A stretch of DNA of 64,000 nucleotides from Streptomyces sp. AC555_RSS877. Its GTDB lineage: Bacteria; Actinomycetota; Actinomycetes; Streptomycetales; Streptomycetaceae. Below are positions 24,704 to 33,868 of the stretch, in pieces. Where the stretch lies: NCBI RefSeq assembly GCF_019049245.1, contig NZ_JAGMUK010000018.1:124001-188000 (forward strand), in the 5' to 3' direction. Position 1 is the stretch's first letter. Each line of letters starts with the position of its first letter. The position numbers were made by a program, and so were the translations under genes. A model generated the notes under the pieces. It did no database searches. It was given only the letters and a program-made list of their open reading frames with translations, and was not told the origin of the DNA.

Positions 24704-27700
24704 CCGGCGTACTCCCCAGCCCCGACGGCGGCAAGATCGTCACGTTCTACAGCTACAAGGGCGGCACCGGTCGCACCATGACGCTGGCCAACACCGCCTG
24801 GATCACGGCCTCGCAGGGCAAGCGGGTCCTGGTGGTCGACTGGGACCTGGAGGCGCCGGGACTGGACCGCTTCCTGAGCCCGTTCCTGGAACCGAACGCG
24901 TTGCGCGACCGCCCCGGAGTGCTGGACCTCATCAACGACTACATGCTGAAGGTCGAGTCCCTGCACGGTGCCCAGGTCGACGAGGGATGGATCACCGAGC
25001 AGGCCGACATCGCCAAGGCGGTCTCCCCGCTGCAGTGGAACTTCCCCGGCGAGGGCCGGCTGGACTACGTCTCGGCGGGCCGCCAGGACCGCAACTACTC
25101 TTCCATCTTCTCCCAGTTCAACTGGAACCGCTTCTACGAGGAGCAGTACGGCGGACAGTTCCTGGACGCCCTGTGCGTCCAGTTCCGGCGCGGCTACGAC
25201 TACGTCCTCGTCGACAGCCGTACCGGCCTGAGCGACATCTCCGACATCTGCACCATCCACTTCCCCGACGTGCTGGTGAACTGCTTCACCCACAACGACC
25301 AGAGCATCGAAGGCGCCGCGGCCGTCGCCCGCAGGGTGGAGGACACCTACCGCGACCGGCGCATCCGGATCCTGCCGGTGCCCATGCGGGTGGAGGACTC
25401 CGAGGCGGACCGGCTGGAGGCCGCGCGGGCCAAGGTCCGGCGCACCTTCGACCAGCTGCTCGCGCGGACCCCGCACGTCGATCCGCGCGGCTACTGGGGC
25501 AAGGTGGAGGTGCCGTACAAGCCCACGTACGCCTACGAGGAGATCCTGGCGACCTTCCGCGACGAGCCGGAGACCCCCGCTTCCCTGCTCGCGGCCTGTG
25601 AACGGCTGACCTCGGTCATCACGGAGGGCGAAGTGAGCCGGCTCGCCCCGATGACCGACGAGGAGCGGCAGAGCTACCTCAAGGCCGTCGTGCGCCGCCG
25701 GCCGCCGGACCCCACCCATGTGTTCCTGAGCCATGTGCCCGAGGACCGGATGTGGGCGGACTGGATCGGGCGGTTATCAGCGACGCGGGCTTCACCGTCG
25801 GCGACGCCCGTTCCGAGGACGGATCGGCCGCCGGTGCCCTGCTCCGCGACGACACCGACAGCAACGTGCGCGGTGCCTCCCGCACGGTGGCCGTGCTGTC
25901 CGCCGCCTACCAGAAATCCCCCCAGGCCAGGGCGGTGTGGGAGGCGGTGGCCGCGGCCGACCCGATGGGATCGCGGCGCACCCTGGTGCCGATCCAGGTC
26001 AGCGACGTGCGGCTGGGGCACCCGTTCTCGGACCGCAAGCCGATCCATCTGGCCAACATGACCGAGGCGCAGGCCAGGAGCGTCCTCTTGCGGGCCCTGG
26101 ACGCCCAGGTGGTCCAGGGCGAGCATCCCGCGGACGCCTCCGCCGGCGGCCCGCGCTTCCCGGGAGCGGAGCCGCCCGTATGGTCCGTTCCCGTGCGCAA
26201 CGCGGCCTTCACCGGACGCGCCGAGGTTCTGGAGAACCTGCGGCTGCGGCTCGAGGACTCCGGCACCGCCACCCTCCTGCACGGCATGGGAGGCGTCGGC
26301 AAGACCCAGCTGGCCACCGAGTACGCGCACCGCTACCGCGGCAACTACGACGTGGTCTGGTGGATCGAGGCGGAGTTCGGCGACCTCGCGCTGCGCCAGT
26401 ACTCCGAACTCGCCCCCCATCTCGGCATCGAGGAACGGGACAGCATCAGTGCCACGGCCGACGCGGTGCGCAACGCGCTGCGCAGAGGCACGACGTACGA
26501 CCGCTGGCTGCTGGTCTTCGACAACGCGACGACTCCCGAGTCCATCGAGCGCCTGCTGGTCAACAGCCCCGTCGGCCACGTACTGATCACCACGCGCAAC
26601 GAGGGCTGGGCGCAGATCGGCGAGCGGGTCGAGGTCGACGTCTTCTCCCGCGCCGAGAGCATCGAGCACCTCCTGCACCGGGTGTCCGCCATCAGCGCGG
26701 AGGACGCGGACCGGGTCGCGGAGGCGTTGGGCGACCTGCCGCTGGCCGTCGACCAGGCGGCCGCCTGGCTGAACGAGACCGGACAGGACGCCGCCGAGTA
26801 CCTCGAACTGCTCCAGCCGCAGCTGGCGACGCTGGAGGCGGCCGCCGACGTCCGGACCTACCCGCTGCAGGTGGGCGCGACCTGGAACATCTCCATCCAG
26901 CAGCTCAACTCGCCGGTCGCCCGGCGGCTGTTGCAGCTGTGCGCCCATTTCGGTGCGGACCCCATCTCCTTCGACCTGGTGCACGGCAAGGAGATGGCCG
27001 AATCCCTCAGCGAGGTCCAGCCGGGCAGCGACGGCACGGCGCTGGTGTCGCGGGCCATCCGGCAGCTGCACCGCTACGCCCTGGCCAAGGTCGACCGCAA
27101 GAGCCGCAGCATCCAGGTGCACCGGCTCGTGCAGGCCGCGGTGCGTTCGTCGATGTCCGACGAGGAACAGGAGTCGGCGCTGCGCTGCGTGCGCAACGTG
27201 CTCAGTGGCGCGCGCCCTTCCGAGGGCGACGTGGAACGCCCGGGGAACTGGTCCCGCTACAACATGATCTGGCCCCACCTCAAGACACCGTGGACCAAGT
27301 ACTCGCTCGACGACCGGATCCGGCGTCTGATGACCGAGTGGCTGCGGTATCTGCGGGCCCGCGGCGAGTACGCGGAGGCCATGTCGCTCGCGGAGGAGCT
27401 GCTGGTCATCTGGCAGAAGGAGGCGGGACCGAACGACCGCTGGACCCTCCATTTGCGCTTCGAGATCGCCAACGTGCTGCGCTTCCAGGGCTGGTACAGC
27501 AGGGCGCTCGACATCGACCAGGACGTCTACGAGCGACAGCGCGAGGCCCTGGGCGACGACGACGCGCACACCCTGATGACGGCGGGCGGCCTCACGGCGG
27601 ACCTGCGGGCCGTGGGCCGGGTCGGCAGGGCACTGGAGATCGACCGCGAGACCTACGAGCGGTCCGTCGACCTCCTGGGCGACGACCACCCCCGGACTCT

Positions 27701-28634
27701 GTTCGCGGCGAACAACCTGGCCGTGTCGATGCGCATGGCCGGGGACTGCTTCGAGGCGCAGACCGTCGACAAGGACAACTGCGACCTGCGCGCCCTGACG
27801 CTGGGCGCGAAGCACCCCTACACCCTGTTCTCCCTGATCAACCTCGGTCGCGACCTGCGTTCCTGTGGTGAGTACGAGGCCTCGGCCGAGGTCCTGCGCA
27901 GCGTCCATGAGACGGCCGTGGAACTCGGTCCGGAGTCACCCCCCGCGCTGGAGGCGGCGAAGGCCCTCGCCATCACCCTGCGCCGGCTCGACAGGCTGGA
28001 CGAGGCCGTCGACCTCAGCCAGGCCGTGCTGGACATCTGCCGGCGGCGCCTGAGCGAGGCCTCACCGGAGACGCTGGTGGTCCGGCTCGGGCTCGCGGGC
28101 CATCTCGCGGCGGCGGAACGCCACGAGGAGGCCTGCACGGAGACCGCCGACCTGCTCGAACGGTTCCGCGCCGCGCTCGGGGAGACCCACCCCAACACGC
28201 TGGCGTGCGCGGTCAACCACAGCATCAACCTGCTGTCGACCGGCAGGCTCGCCGCGGCCCGTGAAGTGTGCGAGCAGGCCCGTGCCGCGCTGCAGACCAC
28301 ACTCGGTCCCGAGCACCCCTTCAGCATGAACTGCCAGATGAACCTGGCGAACACCGAGGCAGCCCTCGGTGACGCCGGCAAGGCCGAACGCAACTACCGC
28401 CAGGCGCACCGCGAGTTGCGCGACCGTCTCGGCGCGGACCATCCCACGGCCCTCACCTGCCTGGGCAACCTCTCGGTCCTGCTCCGGGAGACCGGCCGTA
28501 CCGCCGAGGCCGAGCAACTGGCCCGGGAGACCCTCGAGGTCCTGAGCGCCAAGCTCGGCGGGCAGCATTCGAAGGTGGTGCGGCTGCGCAGTGGTCAGAG
28601 GGTGGGTCTGGAGCTCGATCCGCACCCGATCTGA
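24700..28634 (+). pseudogene. fxsT: FxsT: large NTPase-TIR-NB-ARC-TPR protein of the FxSxx system, frameshifted as sequenced
   Basis: Two overlapping frames together encode about 1,310 residues. The first (from GTG 24700) has a ParA/MinD-like P-loop YKGGTGRTMTLAN, DWDLEAPGLDRF and VDSRTG, then starts a TIR-like domain THVFLSHVPEDRMWADWI near 25715-25770. The second frame (open from 25752) continues that domain with AVISDAGFTVGDARSEDG, then an NB-ARC P-loop GMGGVGKTQLATEYAH (about 26284), LLVFDN, GDLPLAVDQAAAWL, and about ten tetratricopeptide repeats to 28634. One base appears missing near 25768-25773. The first frame runs on uselessly to 26061. This is either a real disruption or a sequencing error; everything else reads cleanly. 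It is the last gene of the cluster. Confidence 0.85.
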
Positions 28635-28644
28635 GGCAGTGGGC

Positions 28645-29544
28645 TCACGCCGTCGTGATGGCGGCGGCGTCGGCCTTCGCCTGTTCCCGGAGCCAGCCGA
28701 GCACCTTGGGCAGCACCGGAACGGCCGCGAAGTGCGCCGCAGACGGCTGCAGGACGACGGTGGCGTGCTCGATCCTGCCGGCCAGCCAGGTGAAGTGGTT
28801 GACGGGGGAGAACACGTCGTTCTCGCCGTGCCACAACAAGGTCGGCACGGTGATCTCCTTCGGATCGAAGCCCCACGACATGCTGAAGGCGACGGCGTCG
28901 TCGATCCAGCCGTCCGCGCTCTGTTTGATCCCGGCCTGGAAGTTCTTGTGCAGCATCCGTCGGATGCCCGCGTCCGCCACGACGTGCCGGTCGACGTCGG
29001 GCAGCTCCTCGTCCAGGTCCTTCAGCACGGCCATCGGGTCGGACCGCATGGCGTCCGCGTTCTGTACCAGGGTGCTCCGCAGCAGCGTGAGGTTCTCGCG
29101 GGCGTTGCGGTACTCGCGGACGTTGGACTCCGTCATCCCCTCGAACCAGTCCAGCTCCTCGGCGTCCGGCGGTGCGAGGCTCACCAGCACGGCGGCGCTG
29201 CGCACCTTGTGGGGCAGTCGCGCGGCGCAGGCGAGAGCGTGCGGGCCGCCTCCGGACCGGCCGACGACGGAGAAGTCGTCCAGCTTCAGGAACGCGGCGA
29301 TGTCCTCGACGTCCTCGGCGGCGTCGACCACTTGGCGGCCGGGCCTGCGGGTGGAGCCGCCGTAGCCGGGGCGGTCGTAGGCGATGAGATGGATGCCGAG
29401 CTGGTAGAGCACCATCGACCGCGGGCGCGGTCCCATACGGCTGCCCGGGGTTCCATGCAGCAAAAAGACGGGGTGTCCTCGAGGATCACCCCAGGAGTCG
29501 AAAACGAGCTCGCGCCCGTCTCTGCTGCGAGCGGCACGCGCCAC
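28645..29544 (-). CDS. Alpha/beta-hydrolase
   Basis: Cytoplasmic alpha/beta-hydrolase-fold enzyme, 299 residues, no signal peptide. Seen: oxyanion motif LLHGTPGSR, AYDRPGYGGS, nucleophile elbow GRSGGG (Ser), acid in GENDVFSP and His in SAAHFAAVP, with a helical lid between. The start is GTG 29544, 5 nt after GGGAGG. The gene converges on fxsT with 10 nt between stops, so it is not part of that operon, though it may be cluster-associated. Substrate unknown; ester or epoxide hydrolysis are both possible. Confidence 0.85.
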   Translation of the reverse strand: MARAARSRDGRELVFDSWGDPRGHPVFLLHGTPGSRMGPRPRSMVLYQLGIHLIAYDRPGYGGSTRRPGRQVVDAAEDVEDIAAFLKLDDFSVVGRSGGGPHALACAARLPHKVRSAAVLVSLAPPDAEELDWFEGMTESNVREYRNARENLTLLRSTLVQNADAMRSDPMAVLKDLDEELPDVDRHVVADAGIRRMLHKNFQAGIKQSADGWIDDAVAFSMSWGFDPKEITVPTLLWHGENDVFSPVNHFTWLAGRIEHATVVLQPSAAHFAAVPVLPKVLGWLREQAKADAAAITTA

Positions 29545-29652
29545 TCCTGCCTCCCGTCCACCGGCCGTCCTGAGTGCCGGAATCCTCTCAGAACGACGGG
29601 CCCCGTCGACTCAGCTTCTCGCGACGGCTTCATCCCGTCACTGGAAAGTGAC

Positions 29653-29670
29653 CAGAATGTCGAAATTCTG
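29653..29670. promoter_or_regulatory. Inverted repeat upstream of the alpha/beta-hydrolase
   Basis: CAGAAT (29653-29658) and ATTCTG (29665-29670) are separated by six bases in a markedly A/T-rich stretch. GCTTATTCTGG at 29691-29701 repeats one half-site. The position about 110 nt before the hydrolase start suggests an operator for an unidentified regulator. Confidence 0.35.
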
Positions 29671-29762
29671 ACCGAACGAGGCCAGCTTATGCTTATTCTG
29701 GCGGGTCGGCCCGTGGACAGAAGGCCCCCTTCCGGGGCCGGACGGGGCACGGCACGGAGGGC

Positions 29763-30134
29763 CTAGCCGCGCACGGTACGCGGCCCGGTGACCTCCGCCC
29801 CCAGTTCCGTCACCCGGCGACGCAGCTCCCGGTCGGCCGTCACGACCAGGCACGGACGCCCGTCGGCGCCCGCGACCAGCTCGACCATCCGGTCGTCCCC
29901 GCTCCCCGGCGCGGCCTCGACCCGCACCCCCGGTACCGACTCCACTCCACGGGCGGCGCCCTCGACCACCAGGACGATCTCCACCGCCCCGAAGTGCCCC
30001 GGCAGCCCGTCCGCCGCCAGCTGGTCCCGCAGCCGCTCCGCGGCCCCCCGCCGGTCCCGCCACCACCCGTCGGGCACCGACCCGACGACGTTCGCGGCGT
30101 CCACGATCACGAGCAGCGGCGCGTTCTCGTCCAT
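29763..30134 (-). CDS. NYN/YacP-like PIN-fold putative nuclease
   Basis: Small 123-residue protein of the NYN (PIN-like) nuclease fold, related to YacP/Rae1. Seen: LLVIVDAANVVGSVPDGWW at residue 7 (first acidic residue), GSGDDRMVEL near the middle and VVTADRELRRRV near the end, the spaced aspartates expected for a metal-dependent RNase. Start is ATG with no strong Shine-Dalgarno. It lies 43 nt after the stop of the dehydrogenase gene on the same strand, so the two may be cotranscribed. RNA cleavage is inferred from family. Confidence 0.75.
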   Translation of the reverse strand: MDENAPLLVIVDAANVVGSVPDGWWRDRRGAAERLRDQLAADGLPGHFGAVEIVLVVEGAARGVESVPGVRVEAAPGSGDDRMVELVAGADGRPCLVVTADRELRRRVTELGAEVTGPRTVRG

Positions 30135-30177
30135 ACCGGCCAGGGTCCCACGGCCGATGGGGGAGCAGGACGCCGGT

Positions 30178-31068
30178 TCAGTCCTCCCGCTTCTCGTCGA
30201 AGCTGGCGAAGTACGCCGCCACCATGTCCTCGTCGGCGTGCCCCTGCGCGGCGGCCCGCTCCAGCCGCTCAGCGCTCGCGAGCGCCACGTCCAGCCGTAC
30301 GCCGTTGCGCTCGCCCGCCTCGACGATGAGACGGGCGTCTTTGGCGGCGGTGGCCACCGCGAACTGGGGCGGGGTCAGCCGGCCGTCGAGGACGAGCGCG
30401 GCCTTGGCGTGCAGGTAGCCCATGTCGAGCGGGCCGCCCGCGATGAGGCCGAGGAAGCTGTGCGGATCGACGCCGAGGGCCTGGGAGAGGGCCAGTACCT
30501 CGCCGGCCGCCGCCGTGGCGGCGATGACCCAGCTGTTGGCGACCAGCTTCAGGCGCGTGGCGGAGCCGGCCGCGCCATCCTCGCCGGTCCACACCGTCCG
30601 CGCGCCGACCGCGTCGAACACCGGCGCCACCGCGGCGCGGCCCTCGACCGGTCCTGCGGCCAGCACGGTCAGCTGTCCGGCCTCCGCCGGCTGACGGGTG
30701 CCCAGCACCGGCGCGTCGAAGAAGACGAGCTCGTGCTCGCGGGCGAAGCCGGCCAGCTCGCCGACCGCCTCGATGCCCGCGGTCGTCGACTGCGCCCAGA
30801 CGACGCCGGGACGCAGCCCGGGCACCGCCTCGCGCATCACGTCCAGGGCGGCGGGACCGTCGTACAGCATCGTCAGGACCACGTCGGCGCCCCGCACGGC
30901 CTCGGCGGGCGTGTCGGCCACGAACGCGCCGTCGGCGGCGAGGGGTTCGGCCTTGTCGCGGGTGCGGTTCCAGGCCCGGACGGTGTGCCCGGCCCGGGCG
31001 AGGTTGCGGGCCATCGCGGCCCCCATGATCCCGGTGCCGAGAACGCTCACGGTGCGGGTGTCGGTCAT
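30178..31068 (-). CDS. NAD(P)-dependent 3-hydroxyisobutyrate dehydrogenase-like oxidoreductase
   Basis: Beta-hydroxyacid dehydrogenase family enzyme, 296 residues. Seen: Rossmann motif VSVLGTGIMGAAMARNL at residue 7, the substrate-binding block FFDAPVLGTRQPAEAGQLTVLAAG (with Thr/Arg replacing the more usual Ser-Gly-Gly), the catalytic Lys in TRLKLVANSW, and an all-helical C-terminal domain. The frame is open to 31326, but ATG 31068 gives the natural MTDTRTVSVLG start. Could also act on glyoxylate/succinic semialdehyde or as an imine reductase-like enzyme; substrate not determinable. Confidence 0.85.
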   Translation of the reverse strand: MTDTRTVSVLGTGIMGAAMARNLARAGHTVRAWNRTRDKAEPLAADGAFVADTPAEAVRGADVVLTMLYDGPAALDVMREAVPGLRPGVVWAQSTTAGIEAVGELAGFAREHELVFFDAPVLGTRQPAEAGQLTVLAAGPVEGRAAVAPVFDAVGARTVWTGEDGAAGSATRLKLVANSWVIAATAAAGEVLALSQALGVDPHSFLGLIAGGPLDMGYLHAKAALVLDGRLTPPQFAVATAAKDARLIVEAGERNGVRLDVALASAERLERAAAQGHADEDMVAAYFASFDEKRED

Positions 31069-31331
31069 GGCGTCGACTTCCTGTCCTCGTACGTGCCTGT
31101 CGCTGTGAACCAGCCTGCCTGATGAGTGCGGGGCGACGACGAGACGGTCCCCGGCGACGGCCGAGGGCCAGACCCGCCGCTCGCCGCGCTGACGTCCCCC
31201 GAGGGCGGCGGTGCCGCGGGGGCCCCGTCCACCACGCCGCTCCCGTGCGCCTGACGGGCCCGTGAGAGCCGCTGTGGACCCATGTCTCCCCCGGCCCGGG
31301 GGGCCGGAGACGTCGGGTGATGCCATCCGCT

Positions 31332-31337
31332 TAGAGT
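31332..31337 (+). promoter_or_regulatory. -10 box TAGAGT just before the GTG of the beta-propeller-like gene
   Basis: TAGAGT fits the streptomycete -10 consensus TAgrrT and ends 6 nt before the start codon at 31344, with no ribosome-binding site between. This suggests a leaderless transcript. No convincing -35 box is visible. Confidence 0.4.
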
Positions 31338-31343
31338 GAACCG

Positions 31344-32360
31344 GTGAACGGCGACTGGCTCATACGCGGCCGCGACGGCCGGCTCAGTGTGTATCTGCCC
31401 GCGGGTGACGTCGTCCGGTGCCGGGCCGAGCGCGGGCCCGGCGGCCCGTGGGAACCCGCCCGCAAGGTGGGCGGCGACCAGAAGCTGCACCCCGTGCTCG
31501 CGATCGGGCAGGGCGGCGACGGATACGCCCATCTGGTCTCCTGGCGGCCCACCGCGTCCGGCGAGGCCGGCCTCGTGCACTCCACGCACTTCCGGCCCCG
31601 GCTCGCGGCCCTCGACTGGGTGCCGATCGGGCACCCGGACAAGAAGGGCGCCCGCACCGGCACGCCCGCCGTCGCGGTCGACGCCCAGGGCCGCGCCCAC
31701 GTCTTCGTACGGAACAAGGGCGGTGGCGTGAGCATGACCGCACAGAAGGAGAAGGGCGGCTGGAACCCCTGGAGCGACCTCAAGGGGAGTGACGTGCAGG
31801 GGGAGTTGGCGGCCGTGACGGGGGAGTCCGGGCGCGTCGAGCTGTACGCGGCCACCCCCGGCGGTCTCCTGCACTGGCATCAGGAGGAGCCCGATGCCCA
31901 GCCGGTCCTGGAGGAGGCGATCGAGGTGCCGGTCCGTCCGGGTACCCTGCGTGCCCTCGCCACCTCCCCCGAGAGCACCACCCTCTTCTTCGCCGACACC
32001 TCCGGCGACCTGTGCGCCTGGCGTCCGGGCGCCAAGCCGGTCACGCTCCTCGCCTCCGCCGGCCCCGGCGCGGTCTCCGCCGTCCGCTGTGAGCTCGACG
32101 GTCACGACTGCACCCTGCTCGCCCAGCGTTCCGCGAGCGGCCGGGTGGCCTTCGCCGCGTACCCCACCGAGCAGGAGTCGGCGGGCGCCTGGTGGACCGA
32201 GTCGGGGCCCCAACTCCCCGCGGACGCCGAGGTGTCGATGGCCGTCGACGAGGACGACCGGGTCGTCGCGGCCACCCTCTCCCCGGCCGACGGCCAGCTG
32301 CTTCTCACTCGCCGCAAGGACGAGCCGGGACTCGCGCTGGAGGCCTGGCGACAGGTCTGA
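31344..32360 (+). CDS. Uncharacterised beta-propeller-like protein
   Basis: I do not recognise a named family. The 338 residues show recurring blades of about 45-55 residues (for example RGRDGRLSVYLP, AVAVDAQGRAHVFVRNKGG, VTGESGRVELYAATPGG, MAVDEDDRVVAATLSPADG) with Trp/Gly/Asp spacing like PLL/tachylectin-type beta-propellers. There is no signal peptide or membrane segment. GTG start, possibly leaderless. It is divergent from the dehydrogenase and followed, after a 236-nt gap, by the polysaccharide locus. A ligand- or protein-binding role is a guess from the fold. Confidence 0.7.
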   Translation: MNGDWLIRGRDGRLSVYLPAGDVVRCRAERGPGGPWEPARKVGGDQKLHPVLAIGQGGDGYAHLVSWRPTASGEAGLVHSTHFRPRLAALDWVPIGHPDKKGARTGTPAVAVDAQGRAHVFVRNKGGGVSMTAQKEKGGWNPWSDLKGSDVQGELAAVTGESGRVELYAATPGGLLHWHQEEPDAQPVLEEAIEVPVRPGTLRALATSPESTTLFFADTSGDLCAWRPGAKPVTLLASAGPGAVSAVRCELDGHDCTLLAQRSASGRVAFAAYPTEQESAGAWWTESGPQLPADAEVSMAVDEDDRVVAATLSPADGQLLLTRRKDEPGLALEAWRQV

Positions 32361-32498
32361 CGGCCAGTCCGACGGCCGGTGGTCCCGTGAAGCATGACGC
32401 AACCAGGGACCAGGGACACCTGAAGCGCGCAGAGGGTTGTATGGATGCGCGCGTGACGAGGGGCACGTTAAGAACCTGTGGTTAAGAAGTGAAAATAC

Positions 32499-32508
32499 TT
32501 GCTAGCCT
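32499..32508 (+). promoter_or_regulatory. Candidate extended -10 promoter of the polysaccharide operon
   Basis: TTGCTAGCCT contains TGC before the hexamer TAGCCT, an extended -10 form, in an A/T-rich stretch (32468-32535) that contrasts with its surroundings. It would give a leader of about 80 nt before the GTG at 32597. A -35 box is weak (GGTTAA). Confidence 0.35.
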
Positions 32509-32596
32509 CACTGCGTTTGTTCGAATTTATCGGGAGACCGACGTAGCACCGGCACCCGGCCCGAGCGGTCGGTAAAACGGGGTTGGGAATGTTGTC

Positions 32597-33868
32597 GTGA
32601 GCAGATCCTCCACGGTGGATCTTGTCGTTGTCGGACTCGGTTACGTGGGGCTGCCGCTGGCCCGTTCCGCCGCCGGCGCGGGCTTGAAGGTGGTGGGTCT
32701 CGATCGCAGCCGACGGGTCGTCGACGGGCTGAACGCCGGTCGTTCCCACGTGGACGACATCACCGACGCCGAGGTCGGCGCCATGCTCGGCCAGGGCTTC
32801 GAGGCGGTCGACCGGGCCGAGGTCATCGCCGACGCCGCCGCGGTCGTCGTCTGTGTCCCGACCCCGCTCACCGACCACGGCGCCCCCGACCTCGGCGCGG
32901 TGCACGCCGCCGTGGACGACATCGCCGCGCACCTGCGACCCGGCACGCTCGTGGTGCTGGAGTCGACGACGTACCCCGGCACCACCGACGAGGTCGTCCG
33001 CCCGCGCCTGGAGGCCGGCGGACTGCGCGTCGGCACGGACTTCCACCTCGCCTTCTCCCCGGAGCGCATCGACCCGGGCAACCCCGAGTTCGGCCTGGAG
33101 AACACGCCCAAGGTCGTCGGCGGCATCACCGCGGACTGCACCAAGGCCGCCCGCGCCCTCTACGAGCGTTTCGTGCACCGTGTCGTCGAGGCCAAGGGCA
33201 CCCGCGAGGCCGAGATGGCCAAGCTCCTGGAGAACACCTACCGGCACGTCAACATCGCGCTCGTCAACGAGATGTCGATGTTCTGCCGTGAGATCGGCGT
33301 CGACCTCTGGGACGCGATCCGCTGCGCCTCCACCAAGCCGTTCGGCTTCGCGCCCTTCTACCCGGGCCCGGGCGTCGGCGGTCACTGCATCCCGATCGAC
33401 CCCAACTACCTGTCGTACAAGGTGCGTTCGCTCGGCATCCCGTTCCGCTTCGTGGAGCTGGCGCAGGAGATCAACCAGCGCATGCCGGTGCACGTCGTCA
33501 ACCGCGCGGCCGACATGCTGAACGACCAGGGCAAGGCGGTCCGCGGCTCGCGCGTCCTGCTCCTCGGCGTGACCTACAAGCCGGACATCTCCGACCAGCG
33601 CGAGAGCCCGGCGCTGGCCGTCGCGGAGAACCTTCTCGCCCGCGGCGCCGAACTCGTCTACTTCGACCCGCGCGTCGACGACTGGAAGGCCGGCGGCGCG
33701 AGCGTCGAGCGGACGGACGACTACCTCGCCGCGGCCGAGTCCGCCGACCTCACCATCCTGCTCCAGCCGCACCGCGAGATCGACCTGGCCGAGCTCGCCG
33801 ACCGCGCCCGCGCGCTCTTCGACACCCGGGGCAAGTCCGCCGACCACCCGCGGGTGGTCAAGCTGTGA
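32597..33868 (+). CDS. Nucleotide-sugar dehydrogenase (UDP-glucose/UDP-ManNAc dehydrogenase family)
   Basis: Oxidises a UDP-hexose to the uronic acid with two NAD+. Seen: N-terminal Rossmann motif VVGLGYVGLPLA at residue 11, VVCVPTPLTDHGAPDL, ESTTYPGTT, FSPERIDPGN, LLENTYRHVNIALVNEM, the catalytic Cys in PGVGGHCIPIDP, and the C-terminal domain with LGVTYKPDISDQRESPAL. 423 residues. The GGHCIPIDP and FSPERIDPGN forms are closest in my memory to the WbpA/WecC branch, so UDP-GlcNAc/ManNAc uronic acid is as likely as UDP-glucuronate. The stop overlaps the next start by 4 nt, tying it to the synthase as its likely precursor supplier. Confidence 0.88.
   Translation: MSRSSTVDLVVVGLGYVGLPLARSAAGAGLKVVGLDRSRRVVDGLNAGRSHVDDITDAEVGAMLGQGFEAVDRAEVIADAAAVVVCVPTPLTDHGAPDLGAVHAAVDDIAAHLRPGTLVVLESTTYPGTTDEVVRPRLEAGGLRVGTDFHLAFSPERIDPGNPEFGLENTPKVVGGITADCTKAARALYERFVHRVVEAKGTREAEMAKLLENTYRHVNIALVNEMSMFCREIGVDLWDAIRCASTKPFGFAPFYPGPGVGGHCIPIDPNYLSYKVRSLGIPFRFVELAQEINQRMPVHVVNRAADMLNDQGKAVRGSRVLLLGVTYKPDISDQRESPALAVAENLLARGAELVYFDPRVDDWKAGGASVERTDDYLAAAESADLTILLQPHREIDLAELADRARALFDTRGKSADHPRVVKL

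Noticed and set aside
25740..25800. Programmed ribosomal frameshift in fxsT
   Set aside because: No slippery heptamer or downstream pseudoknot is evident, and a simple missing G restores the frame; error or mutation is more likely.
28591..29766. Plus-strand 391-codon frame opposite the alpha/beta-hydrolase
   Set aside because: The minus-strand protein has a full catalytic triad and a ribosome-binding site; the plus frame is its shadow.
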